Positions 1 through 10,443 of a DNA stretch of 64,000 nt are shown here, one piece after another (within the stretch, counting starts at the first letter, position 1; the number at the start of each line of letters is the position of its first letter). Made by a program: the position numbers and the translations under genes. The DNA is from Chenopodium formosanum (lineage: Eukaryota > Streptophyta > Magnoliopsida > Caryophyllales > Amaranthaceae), in contig CM044877.1 of assembly GCA_024500155.1 (NCBI GenBank), forward strand, positions 30,503,001-30,567,000, written 5' to 3'. Under the pieces are notes generated by a model. That model searched no databases and was not told the origin of the DNA. It was given only the letters and a program-made list of their open reading frames with translations.

Positions 1-748
1 ATTAATTAATTTGAGTCAATAAAGTCTAATATTTTAATCGGAATTGACCTAGTACGACTTCAGGCATACCCCAATTGACTAATAACACCGAAAACAGTCC
101 CAGATCGAAGCTCCAATATTGGCGCCAAGGTCTGAGCTGTAGCGCCACATTTTGGAATGTAGCGCCTGACGACGGCTCTGTCGTCTGGCGCCAAGCTCCA
201 TAGTGCGACGCCAGACCAGTCGTTTGGCCGACAGTTCGGATTATTGGTCGAGTCATCACCTAGAGTCTAATTAATCAGTTTTCTAATTAATTCGGTTAAA
301 TTTTGCTATCAATAGTACTTATTTGAGTCAATGATCGAGTTTAAGCACTGAGTCCCATGGTCTTATACAAGAGTCCAAGCATGTCACTTACACTCAACAC
401 ACACACCAATACACATACTTTGACCATGTTTAAGGGAGTCTTGTGTGCGCGTTTTTTCCGTCAATTTTTTTTAAGGGGTAAGTCGGATATTAATCCTCCA
501 ATAAAAAAAAAAACTATACTTAATTCCCTAAAAATATGTACATTATTTTTGCCAAAAATATGCACCCCTTTTTTCCTCCTTAAAATAAACCGTAAAGTCA
601 AGTTGATTTGAGTCAAGTAATTAAAACGCAAAATGGTATTTACAGCGCGTGGTCAAGAAAGGAAGGACGGTTAATCAAAGACAACCTCTTCGTACAAGTC
701 CAAATTTTCGACAAACCCATAGCTCGTAAGAGGAAAGCTAAGACTATA
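1..748 (+). other. Tat-1 5' leader (untranslated)
   Basis: No coding region is supported here. The stretch is AT-rich apart from the GGCGCC cluster at 119-222 and ends at the likely gag start ATG at 749. No LTR end or primer binding site is visible, so the 5' LTR should lie before base 1. A sequence near 470-510 (gtcggat followed by an A-run) resembles one near 10,160-10,195. Confidence 0.5.
119..222. repeat. GGCGCC motif cluster, leader copy
   Basis: Two perfect TTGGCGCCAA/CTGGCGCCAA-type palindromes (at about 120 and 197) plus three AGCGCC or GACGCC variants lie within about 100 bp. This is the same motif as in the LTR promoter and the antisense promoters of this element. Confidence 0.7.
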
Positions 749-2704
749 ATGGCAACACAAGAAGAAGTCAATGATCTTAAGAACCAACTGGCTACCGTGA
801 CTGAGACACTGAAGTTTCTCGCACTCAAGATCGATGATCCCGTGAAGCAACAACAGATTGACCTCATGCAAGAGAGTTTAAGCAAGTTGTCAAGCGACTA
901 CAAGTTTCAAGAGCTACATCACAAGGGGTCTCGATGGACAAAGATCTTCTTCCGCAACAGTTCAACGCCAACGACATCCCAAAATTCAGAGCAACTGACA
1001 ACCCATACTTTCATTTAAGAGCATTCAAAACAATAATGAGTATTAAGGGTATCGATAAGAAAGTTTTCCCCTCTCTGTTCTCACTATCTCTCGAGACCGT
1101 TTGCCAACAATGGTTCTTTTCTCTCGAGAAAGAAAAGACCTCTACCTGGGAGTCAATAACAAACGCTTTCGTTGATAGATACAAGTGCAACATTCAAGTC
1201 GAGACTGACCATAGGGAACTTGAAATCCTCAAGCAAAAAGAGAATGAAGGATTCACCTCTTTCTTTAACAAATGGAGAGAAACCTCAGCTAAGATGATTA
1301 AGGTGTCAAGTGAAAAAGAATCTGTTAGACTGTTCATCAAAAGTCTCCAAGAAAAATATTCTAAGAATCTCAAGTATCAAAACAGCTCCATACCTTCAAG
1401 GCCGTTTATGACATTGGGATCAATATTGAAGATGACTTGGCTAAGTTAAAACTGCCAACAATAACTCCAACAGTGGCTGGAAAGGAAAGAAGAACGACAA
1501 TCCTTCTTCTTCCAAAACCGCCCACATAAACAATGTTAGCACTTATAATTTAGGAGAAGTCCTTGCTATGAACAACCAAGGACAGAAGAAACCGTTTAGG
1601 AGGAACTTCACTCCTATTGGCATGAGTTATGACACCGCATTTGATCGATTAAATGCAAAAGGTCTTATAACTCCTATTGGACCATTTGGGGACCCACTAG
1701 TTGAGAAGAGGTTAGCTAATTGGAACCCCAATACACACTACAAGTATCACCAAGGTAGGGGCCATCTCACCGAAAACTGTTGGAAGCTTAAGGAAGCTAT
1801 CCAAGACTTAATCGACAACAACAAGCTGTCGTTGCCCCCTGCCAATAAGAAGCCAAGCATTGACAATGCACCTCTCGCTCATACCCTGGCTATCTCTGAT
1901 GAGGAAAACGAGGTTGACCCCTCATCTCTCATTAGATCTGTCAAAGAAATCCGTGCCATAGAAAAAGAAGAGGAAATCTTTTTCGATGTCAAGGATAATC
2001 TTCCAGAACCGGCAAATAAGGAAGATATACAATTGCTCACACTGTCTATGAGGGAGGTATCGCAACTACTACGTGAAGCTCTCAAAACTATGAACGAACT
2101 TCATAATAAATATGATGAGTTTCCACTTCCGAAAGATGAACCTAAAAGAGAATTCACGCCAGTGAGAACAACTTATGAGGCAAAGCATTTTCCCTTACAA
2201 GTCATTGAAAAACCCAAGAAGAGCAATAGAATCTACTCTCCAATTGGGGTCCCATATGCGCAAATGTTCGAAATGCTCTCCGAGAATGGCGAGATCAAAC
2301 CTCTCGAACCGAAACCATTCGAATCGTTGAAAAGGACAGATAGATATTACTGTCAGTATCATCAATCAGGGGGTCACACTATAGAAAACTGTTTCAAATT
2401 CAAGGATTTGGTTCAGAAAATGATTGATGAAAAGAAACTAGTCCAAGTTCAACAAGAAGAGGATGCAACCATTAATGGAGTTTGGGACAGTGATGAAGAA
2501 GATGTCTATCTAAAGGATGCAACCACAGATGACATTTGGGCTGAAAAAGACTCATCAATACACATCCTCACAAGATCCGGGAGAATGCAACCTCCCGTTT
2601 CAACACAACCTATGCCAACCACACAACAAGTTCCCATACCTTTCATTGAAGACAATGATATTGTTAAACAGTTTAAGAAGACAAAAGTTGAGATGAATGT
2701 ATGA
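749..2704 (+). pseudogene. gag: Tat-1 gag (broken)
   Basis: Capsid/nucleocapsid gene. I place the start at the ATG at 749 (MATQEEVNDLKN), followed by a coiled-coil-like region. A frameshift near 930 leads into the retrotransposon gag domain (about 934-1449; motif near QQWFFSLEKEKTSTWESI), and a second shift near 1,450-1,570 leads into the C-terminal part (1568-2704). That part holds two copies of an unusual knuckle-like module: FTPIG/YSPIG, then YH..GH..ENC, then a helical LK/FKD..IDxxKL stretch, at about 1607-1843 and 2234-2450. The first copy has lost the leading Cys (YKYH instead of CQYH). A TGA at 2702 separates gag from the protease, but the reading frame continues through it. Confidence 0.85.
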
Positions 2705-3652
2705 AAACATCTGGCAACATCTCAAGAACATAGGTTGGCTGTAATGAATGCCTTGGACAAAATTGGGATAGACTCTGACACTACTCCTGAGAGACTAGCC
2801 AACTTCCTCACAAGTGATCTTCCTAGCCCAATTAATTTGATCACCTTTTCTGACAAAGATTTACCCCCAGAAGGTGACAAACATTACAAGGCATTAAACC
2901 TCACAGTAGTTTGCAAAAGAATGAATGTTCCTATGACTCTTGTAGACAATGGATCAGCCATCAACGTCTTTCCACTTAGAACTACGAGGATGCTCGGCAT
3001 AAGGGATAAAGATTTAACTCCATCTACACAAGGAATAAGGGCCTACGATAACACTCGTCGTCAAGCTCTTGGCAAGATTACTCTAAATGTAACGGCAGGA
3101 GCAATAGAACATGCTACTACTTTCCAAGTAGTAGACATCAAAGCTTCATTCAACTTGTTGTTGGGACGCCCTTGGCTTCAAGATCTAAAGGTCGTCCCTT
3201 CATCTCTCCACCAACAAGTAAAAGCTATAGTTGGGGGAATTCCAATCACCATCGATGCTTCGCCTATGAGAATCAAATCCATAGAGAATCCAATCATTAA
3301 TGTGGAGCACGACGAGGATGATGAAGATTTATGGGGCTTTAACGAAAAAGTCTCCTTAATCCAGGAGGATGAAAGGACCCCTCTTTGCCATGACCCCCAT
3401 TCAAACATGATTGTCAATGCCATGCTGAAGAAACAAGGACACTTTCCTAGGATGACCCTAGGGAAGAAGAAAGGAATGGCAAAACCGCTGGAGTTACCTG
3501 GCCTCCCTAAGTTGGACACTTTCGGACTTAGTTTCGAACCGACTCGGAAAGATCTCAAGCGAGCCCAGGAAAAGGCAAAAGCACGTAGAGATGCTCGCAT
3601 TCAAAAGAAAGCAATTCCAATGGATCAGTACCCTCTTATGCTTAATGGTTAG
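2705..3652 (+). pseudogene. Tat-1 aspartic protease region
   Basis: Retroviral-type aspartic protease that would cleave the polyprotein. The active-site motif is LVDNGSAINVFPL (near 2940), the D-N-G-S form usual in Tat elements, and LLLGRPWLQ follows near 3160. It is in the same frame as the end of gag and as RT. A TAG at 3650 ends the open part; the frame continues beyond it. The homologous piece in Tat-2 is at 55,819-56,184. Confidence 0.85.
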
Positions 3653-4294
3653 TTTATAAAAGAAGGAGAGGACTATCCATGCCATGAATTTCCTGAGCCA
3701 TTTGTTGTAAACGGCATAAGACAACCGGGATTCGAGATTTTCTCGGATTGCTACTTCACCGATGAAATCCCAACTCCTGTCTACAAGGAGGAAGCACCCC
3801 CATGCTTTGACTTTAATGTTATGGGATTACTGTTTGGGCGAGAAAAGAATGAGCCAACTTATAAAGAGGATAACTCCTCGCTCATTCAAACAGTCCTACA
3901 AAGTGAAAGCTTCGATCCCTCGAAGCTAACTACTTCAGCTGAAGGATCACTACAAGGGTGGCGCAAGACTATCAAGGTGACTACTCCAAGCGGAAGGAAT
4001 AAATCCATCACGATAGGGCAAGGACCGATATTTTAAGAGTCGTCTGAGTCAGGGTCTAAGTCGGAGTCTCTTCCTCTATAGTCTTCTAAGTCTTTAGTAA
4101 TAACACCTCCCCCTCCTATTTCTTCTCCTAGAATAGTTAGTGATCCAGTCCCTGAGGACATATCACTCTTTGATGTAATGATCTAGAAGTATAATAATAT
4201 TTCTCATTCTCCTTACTTCTCGTGTTCTTCTCTAACCCAAGATGACGAGCATTGCTTAACTAACAATGAAAAAGACAAAGAAATTATTAAAGCA
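3653..4294 (+). pseudogene. Tat-1 protease-RT linker with three in-frame stops
   Basis: The pol frame continues here but is broken by stops at 4034, 4079 and 4184. The readable peptide includes GLLFGREKNEPTYKEDNSS and a motif GWRKTIKV that recurs in Tat-2 at 55,092-55,388 (HGWRKSFKW). The role of this linker is unknown. The conservation between two families shows that it belongs to the polyprotein and is not random sequence. Confidence 0.65.
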
Positions 4295-5419
4295 ATGGAA
4301 ACACTCGAAAAGAAAACACCGGTAATTGAAGAAACTGAAACACTTGATATCTCAAATGATTCAACTCATAAAAGAGAAGTTAAAATCGGATTAACACTAA
4401 GTAAACAAGAAAGAACCGATTTAATTAACTTACTTAAAGAATTTATCGATGTATTTGCTTGGTCATATGAAGATATGCCAGGCATTAATAGAGAAATAGC
4501 TCAACACTCTATACCACTAATTCCAGGAATGAAACCTATAAAACAAAAGTTAGGTCGAATGAAACCTGACGTAGCTCTTAAAATAAAAGAAGAAGTTCAA
4601 AAACAAATAACTGCAGGTTTCATCAAGGTATCCAAATACCCCGAATGGGTCGCCAACGTCGTCCCAGTTCCGAAGAAAGACGGAAGGGTAAGGATGTGTG
4701 TTGACTATCGAGATCTAAATAAGGCAAGTCCAAAGGACGACTTCCCTTTGCCACACATCGATATTCTGGTAGATAACACGGCAAATCACGCGCTTCTTTC
4801 GTTTATGGATGGGTACGCAGGTTACAACCAGATTCTCATGGCAGAAGAAGACATGGAGAAAACAACCTTTATAACGCCATGGGGTACTTACTGCTACACG
4901 GTAATGCCATTCGGGTTGAAAAACGCGGGTGCTACTTACCAACGTGCAGCAACTGCCTTACTCCATGACATGATGCATAAAGAAGTCGAAGTATATGTCG
5001 ACGACATGATTGTAAAATCAAAAGACCGTCCAGGCCATCAAGTAGCCTTAAGGAAATTTTTTGAAAGGCTAAGAAAATATAATATGAGGTTGAATCCATC
5101 CAAGTGCGCTTTCGGAGTCACCTCAGACAAGCTTTTGGGTTACGTCATAAGCTCTAGAGGAATAGAGGTAGACCCAACCAAGATCAAAGCAATCATGTCA
5201 ATGCCACCGTCCAAGACTGAGAAACAGATTCGAGGATTTATTGGCCGGTTGCAATACATAAGTAGGTTCATATCAAAATTGACAACAATATATGAACCAA
5301 TATTCAAAAAACTCAAGAAGAATGTACCAGTAATATGGGATGACGAATGTCAAAAATCCTTTGAAAAGATCAAAGCCTATCTCGCAAACCATCCCGTATT
5401 AGCACCAGCACTTCCCTGA
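4295..5419 (+). pseudogene. Tat-1 reverse transcriptase
   Basis: RNA-dependent DNA polymerase of Ty3/gypsy type. Visible motifs in order: MCVDYRDLNKASPKDDFPLP, LLSFMDGYAGYNQI, TPWGTYCYTVMPFGLKNA, and the catalytic box VYVDDMIVKS (near 4,990-5,020). The C-terminal part has GFIGRLQYISRFI, typical of gypsy RT. The domain itself is open over 374 codons and ends at a TGA at 5417 that interrupts an otherwise continuous frame into RNase H. Confidence 0.92.
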
Positions 5420-6277
5420 ATACCTCTTAGGTTATATTTGACGGTTACCAAAGAGACAATGGGAGCTATGCTAGCACAAGAAGTAGAAAGCAAAGCGAAC
5501 GCAATCTACTACCTAAGCAAGAAGATGCTCGAATACGAAGCACGCTATACACCGCTCGAGAAGTTGTGCCTCGCCTTGGTATGGGCCACAACTAAGTTAA
5601 GACATTACATGCTGGTGCATACTGTCTTCGTAGTCTCCCGATTAGATCCACTCAAGTATCTATTCGAGAAATCTACACTCCATGGACGCATATCGAGATG
5701 GATAGTCAATCTAGCCCAGTTTTATGTAAGGTTCATGCCACAAAAAGCTATCGAAGGATCCGTGGTGTCAGACTTTCTAGCAGATTTTCCAATAGAAGAC
5801 TCGACGCCAATACATGACAATGAATTTCCGGATGAAGACTTAATGGTCACTGAAGATGATACTTGGACCTTATACTTCGACGGAGCCTCAAACCAAAAGG
5901 GATGTGGCGTTGGAGTACTACTAGTATCACCTAAAGAAGAACATGTTCCAATCTCCATAAATCTTGATTTCGACGTTACTAACAATGCTGCTGAATATGA
6001 AGAATGCGTGGTAGGCCTTGAAACAGCTTTGGCATTGGGAGTAAAAAAGTTAAGAATATTCGGAGACTCTTCTTTGATCATCAATCAGATATCTAAAAGG
6101 TGGAAATTAAGGAGCAAAAGTCTAGCCCCTTATCAAACCTATCTGGAAACTCTTACCGATCAATTAGACAAGGTAGAATATGCATATCTACCTAGAGAGG
6201 AAAATCAATTTGCTGATGCCTTGGCAAGATTAGCTCAATGGTTAGGATTCCCACGAAAATCGAGCAAATGCCTCTAA
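5420..6277 (+). pseudogene. Tat-1 RNase H plus archaeal-type second RNase H
   Basis: The first part (about 5438-5760) is the gypsy RNase H: YYLSKKMLEYEARYTPLEK, then LRHYMLVHTVFV. The second part (about 5860-6240) is an independent RNase H fold: YFDGASNQKGCGVGVLL, NNAAEYEECVVGLETAL, FGDSSLIINQ, YLPREENQFADALARLA. These carry the expected Asp, Glu, Asp and final Asp. Two RNases H in this order define the Tat lineage. A frameshift near 6,238 shifts the frame before the integrase. Confidence 0.9.
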
Positions 6278-7645
6278 CTATAGAAAAAAGGCACAAACCA
6301 GCATACATCCAGGCTATAGAAGACGACGAAGTAGTCCAAGGCGAAGAAGAAGAAGAAGAAGAAGAAGAAGAAGAAGAAGAAGAAGAAGAAGAAGAACCGT
6401 GGTACACGGACATACCCAATTATGTTACCAAAAGAGAATACCCTCCTCATGCTGACAAAAGAGCAAAACGAGCATTGAGGCTTTTTGCTTCCCAATATGT
6501 ACTCATAGACAACGAGCTACATAAAAGGGTACCTAAAGGTCGAGCTCTCCTATGTGTAGGAAAGAAGGATGCACAAAGAGCAATGAGAATAGTCCACGAA
6601 GGAATATGTGGCACTCATATAAATAGAAAAATGTTAGTCCAAAAGATAATGCGAGAAGGATATTATTGGACTACAATGAATAGGGATTGCCATCAATACG
6701 TAAAAAGATGTCCTAAGTGCCAAATTTATGCCAATTTACAACATGTCCCTCCATCCTTGCTCTACACCTACACATCGCCATGGTCATTCTCTACATGGGG
6801 AATTGACATCATTGGCAAAATCACTCCCCCAGGAACAGGAGGCCACGAATATATTCTAGTAGCAATTGATTACTTCACAAAGTGAGTCGAAGCGCAATCA
6901 TACGCTAAATTCACTGCAAAACATGTAGCACTCTTTATCGAGAGAAATAATTATTTGTCGATATGGAGTCCCACATGAAATGATAAGTGACAATGGAACT
7001 CACTTTCAAGCCGAATGTGAAGAATTGCTACAAAAATACGGCATTCAACATCATCATTCTTCCCCTTATAGACCTCAAGCAAATGGAGCAGTCGAGGCAG
7101 CTAATAAAAATTTAAAGACTATCATCGAGAAAATGACGGAAAATTATAAGGATTGTCCTGACAAACTTCACTTCGCATTGTGGGGTTATCGCACGTCAAT
7201 CCGTACATTAACAGGAAATACGCCATTTTCCTTGGTATATGGAATGGATGTCGTACAACCTGTCGAACTAGAAATACCATCTCTACGCATTGCGTAAGAG
7301 AGTAAACTCGATGAAGTTGAATGGACTAGGGCAAGATATGAAGAATTAATTCTACTCGACGAGAAACGACTAGAAGCTCTACATCACACTCAGTGTTACC
7401 AGACTCGTATGGCTAGGCATTTTAATAAGAAGGTCAAGACAAGAAATATCTAAGTAGGAGACTTGGTGTTAAAAGCACTAAGGAAAAATGTTTTAGATCC
7501 AAGGGGTAAATTTAGACCTAATTGGTATGGACCCTACATTGTCAAAACAATCCTGTCAGGAGGTGCAGCAAAACTAACTGATATGGATGGCAATGAATTC
7601 TCGAACATGACAAATCTTGACCAACTTAAGAAATACTACCCATAA
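6238..7645 (+). pseudogene. Tat-1 integrase (broken)
   Basis: DDE integrase that would insert the cDNA. The HHCC zinc-binding part is seen as HEGICGTHINRKM followed by CHQYVKRCPKCQ (about 6,595-6,725). The catalytic core shows WGIDIIGKI, ISDNGTHF and a Glu in NGAVEAANKNL. Stops at 6883, 7295 and 7451 and a frameshift near 6,945 break it. The C-terminal part ends at 7645 (MTNLDQLKKYYP), matching the Tat-2 end at 51,615. An 18-residue Glu run lies in the N-terminal linker (see 6343-6396). Confidence 0.88.
6343..6396 (+). repeat. (GAA)18 microsatellite inside the integrase reading frame
   Basis: Eighteen uninterrupted GAA codons follow VVQG and precede PWYTDIPNYV. Tat-2 has no such run at the same place (DIEGDNPWYDHI), so the expansion is specific to this copy or family. 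It keeps the frame. Confidence 0.95.
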
Positions 7646-8155
7646 TTACTTGAGTAAGATACTCAAGAGAGCTACGTTCGACCTGATTCCTTAAGAAAGG
7701 ATACGTAGGCAACCCTTTACGGGTGCGGCCACTTTATTTTTCAACATCTCCGCGTTCCAAAATTAATTAAAAATTCAACAGAAGATTGGCGAATTATCGG
7801 CGTCGCCGAGTAAGACCTAGCGCCAGCCAACAACCATCAGCGCCAGCCGATGAAATTGGCGCCTGGCGCCAGACTTCAATGACAGGCGCCAATTTGAAAA
7901 TAAATTCTGGGCAAATTTCGATGTTTTTTCGGAAAATTTTCGACTTCCGTACTCGAAGAATTTCTGGAAAATTAATTTTTCGGTTTTCATTGCTTTAATA
8001 AAATAAATTTAAAGTAAATAATTTAATTGAAAGCTGAAATTTCATTAATAAAATAAAATTACATTATTGGTGGAATTTAAATAAAGCTGAAATAAATTAA
8101 CTTTAAATAAAAAAATAATAAACTAAGTCTAATAATGTGAAGCTAAGCAATGCTC
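7646..8155. other. Tat-1 post-pol spacer with GGCGCC cluster
   Basis: No gene. Just after the pol stop lies a stretch with CTACGTTCGACCTGATTC and GGATACGTAGGCAACC (7,670-7,713), similar to a conserved block after integrase in many Tat elements. A motif cluster at 7,786-7,896 holds three GGCGCC palindromes and several AGCGCC or CGGCG variants. The remainder to 8,155 is AT-rich and would be the 3' region of the minus-strand DUF7745-like gene. Confidence 0.6.
7786..7896. repeat. GGCGCC motif cluster, post-pol copy
   Basis: GGCGCC occurs at about 7,858, 7,865 and 7,885, and AGCGCC at about 7,819 and 7,839. No TATA box follows within 100 bp on either strand, unlike the other clusters of this element. 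Tat-2 has its own cluster at the equivalent place (51,271-51,368). Confidence 0.7.
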
Positions 8156-9674
8156 CTAATCTTTCTTCTCTTTTCTAGCCCTTTTCCAATTTTTGTCTGC
8201 TTCCTCCTCCTCATCCATAACTTTAGCCAGTAGGCCCCCTTTGGAGGACCTACATTCAATCTTAGAGTAGATAGTCTCCCCTTCAGCTAACACTCCATGC
8301 TTCTTTTCCACCCGAGCCTTTTTATCTGTGGTCTCAACTTTCCTTTTCCCTTTATCGTTGGTAGCTATTTTCTTCCTAGGCATTGTAGGTGATTTGAATT
8401 CGATTCTTGCACCTAGGCGTTCCTTGGCAGGAATCACCCTGTCACCCAGACGACTCTTTACATCAGTTCTACCCTGATCTTTCTTCGAATTCTTCAAAGG
8501 TTTCTTCAGCAACCACTTCTTCACATCATTGGGCAAAGAAGGAGGAACCTTTTGGGTAATCACTTCCCATAAAGGTCTAGCACTCTTGTAAGCATCAAAT
8601 CTGTCTACTTCTTGAGAAACAGGGTACTCATAGGGAGGACGAAGATCCCCGAAAGGAATATTCTGAAGCAAGCCGTATTGTCTTTTTACCCTGCAGGGGT
8701 AATAATAAGTCACACGAGACAAGCTTGGGAGACGGCAGAAAGGTTGCTTGTTGAAACCAACCATCCTTTCTATTTTCCACCATGGGATGACCCACTTAAT
8801 AGCAAAATTATGAGATTCGAAGACTTTCCTCCACCCATGGCGCCCAATTTTAGGGAAGCGTTTCTTCCTCCTCACGAAGCAATTGGGTGTATACTTCTCA
8901 ATATCATCCGGAGGGCTAATTAATCCTAGCCTTTCCATTAGCCACATCTGTAAAAAATTGCAATGCAAATAAATTATTATTACAATACAAAAATATATTT
9001 TTTTATTTCTGTAATTAAAAATATTATTTTTCTACCTGTAATAAAATTAGAGAGCCGCGAAAAGGTGCTTTTGGGTTCCTTTTCAGTTCATCAAGACTAA
9101 TCATAGTCTCTCCAACTATCAATGGCATTGGATTTCTCCCTGATTCAATTTGTTCTAAAACAGTGATTATAATTGATTGGCCTTCATTATTTTTACCACT
9201 ACTAAGAAAAAATTGGTTAAGCATGCAAAATAAGAACGCCCTTCTTTTATATATATGAAAAGATTCAGAAAGAGGTTTATCAAAATAATGGCGTGCAAAT
9301 TCTTTCAAATTAACTATGTTGCCATCTACTATTTTTGATAAATTCCTTTCTTTTAAATTAAAGATGCGCTCAAAATCCTTATAATAATGTGCATCTACTC
9401 TAGGGATTACTATAAGGTCTATTGCAGGGAAGCCTAAAATAGCACCAAATTCCTCTGGCAAAGGGCTAATCTCATTATACCCTATTCTAAAGCAATGAGT
9501 ATCAACATTCCAAAATTCTAGAGCGGTACGTATGAAATATAAGTCAAGATCTACCCCTTTGATGCCATAAATTCCCCCCAAGTGAAACAAATCTAATTCT
9601 TTTCTGTCTCTAGTATTAAGAGATCGACACCAATCATGAGTGTATTGGGTGAAGGTTTTGGTGACTAAAGACAT
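8156..9674 (-). CDS. DUF7745-like antisense gene of Tat-1, intact over two exons
   Basis: Two exons: 9674-9036 (213 codons) and 8947-8156 (263 codons plus stop), joined across an 88-bp intron with GT at 9035 and AG at 8948, phase 0, giving a 476-residue product. Visible motifs: LDLFHLGGIYGI, LEFWNVDTHCFRIGYNEISP, LILLQ|MWLMERLGL across the splice, WVIPWWKIERMVG, TYYYPCRVKRQYGL. These resemble the plant DUF7745 family, which is related to plant mobile domain proteins; function unknown. The C-terminus is rich in Lys/Arg (KGKRKVETTDKKARVEKK, then KRARKEKKD), suggesting nuclear entry or nucleic-acid binding. A TATA box and GGCGCC cluster lie upstream. It is fully open, while the sense-strand pol has nine stops. 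Confidence 0.72.
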
Positions 9675-9915
9675 GATTATTATTTTTTCTAAAGTAAAGA
9701 ATTATGTTATTCGCTGGAATTATGAGAAGAATCGGCTGGGCAGGGGGGCTATTTATACACAAATTGCGAGAAGTTTTAATCAGAATGAAATACGGCATCA
9801 GCGTCAATTGGCGTCAAAACCCCGTAATTGGCGCCAGCCGCCAGCACTTGGCGCCACACGCCAAGTGTAGCGCCTAGCGCCACGCGCCATTTTGTGGCGC
9901 CAGCTGGCGCCAAGT
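9675..9915 (-). promoter_or_regulatory. Promoter of the Tat-1 DUF7745-like gene: GGCGCC cluster and TATA box
   Basis: Reading on the minus strand, a motif cluster at 9,915-9,801 (four GGCGCC palindromes, two AGCGCC, several GGCGTC) is followed by TATAAATAG at 9,757-9,749, and the ATG is at 9,674. The spacing from the cluster edge to TATA is about 45 bp. This matches the order in the LTR promoter of the same element. Function is inferred from position only. Confidence 0.65.
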
Positions 9916-10443
9916 TGTCACATCAGACGCGCTTGCTTAACTTGCGTTTTTAATCCTAAACTCGAGTCGGCTAATGACTTTATGCCTCCGTTTATCTCTC
10001 CTAAACATCTTTTTTATCCTTTTTTTTTTAAAATAGCTATTACATTAATTATATTATTCTTTTTTGGATTTTATTTAAATTAATTTCCAAGTTTTTCTTT
10101 TCTTCTATACACCCGACATTTTATTTGATTTTTTCCTTTTTATTTTTTTTCTTTTTGGGGGAGAGAGTCGGATACCCTCCATCAATAATAAAAATGACGG
10201 AATTTTTGCGCAAAATTGTTTGTCACACTTCTCTTTCACACACAAACATACACATAATAATAGCAAACAAAATAAACTCATAATAGCATGAATATACAAA
10301 ATGTGTCTAAAAATAATGAGTCTAAGGCAAAGTTCTATGAAAAGTCAAAATAAAATATACACATGAACAAACTACGGCGTCGGAGGACGTATGCCCATCA
10401 TATCGTAAAATTGCGCCGTACGGGGAGTCACCTCTCCACCAGC
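9916..10443. other. Spacer between the two Tat-1 antisense genes
   Basis: AT-rich, no gene seen. A T-rich tract lies at about 10,010-10,160. The right part probably holds the 3' untranslated end of the PMD gene, whose last exon ends near 10,444. Confidence 0.45.

Noticed and set aside
119..222. GGCGCC words read as a primer binding site (TGGCGCC type)
   Set aside because: The word recurs many times in five separate places, always in clusters and with inverted copies, and no LTR end lies next to it here.
6192..6495. Ser-run and Phe-run frames on the minus strand opposite the integrase
   Set aside because: They are shadows of the (GAA)18 repeat in the pol frame.
9640..9870. Plus-strand frame across the DUF7745-like promoter
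   Set aside because: It is antisense to a promoter with TATA and motif cluster and has no relation to any domain.
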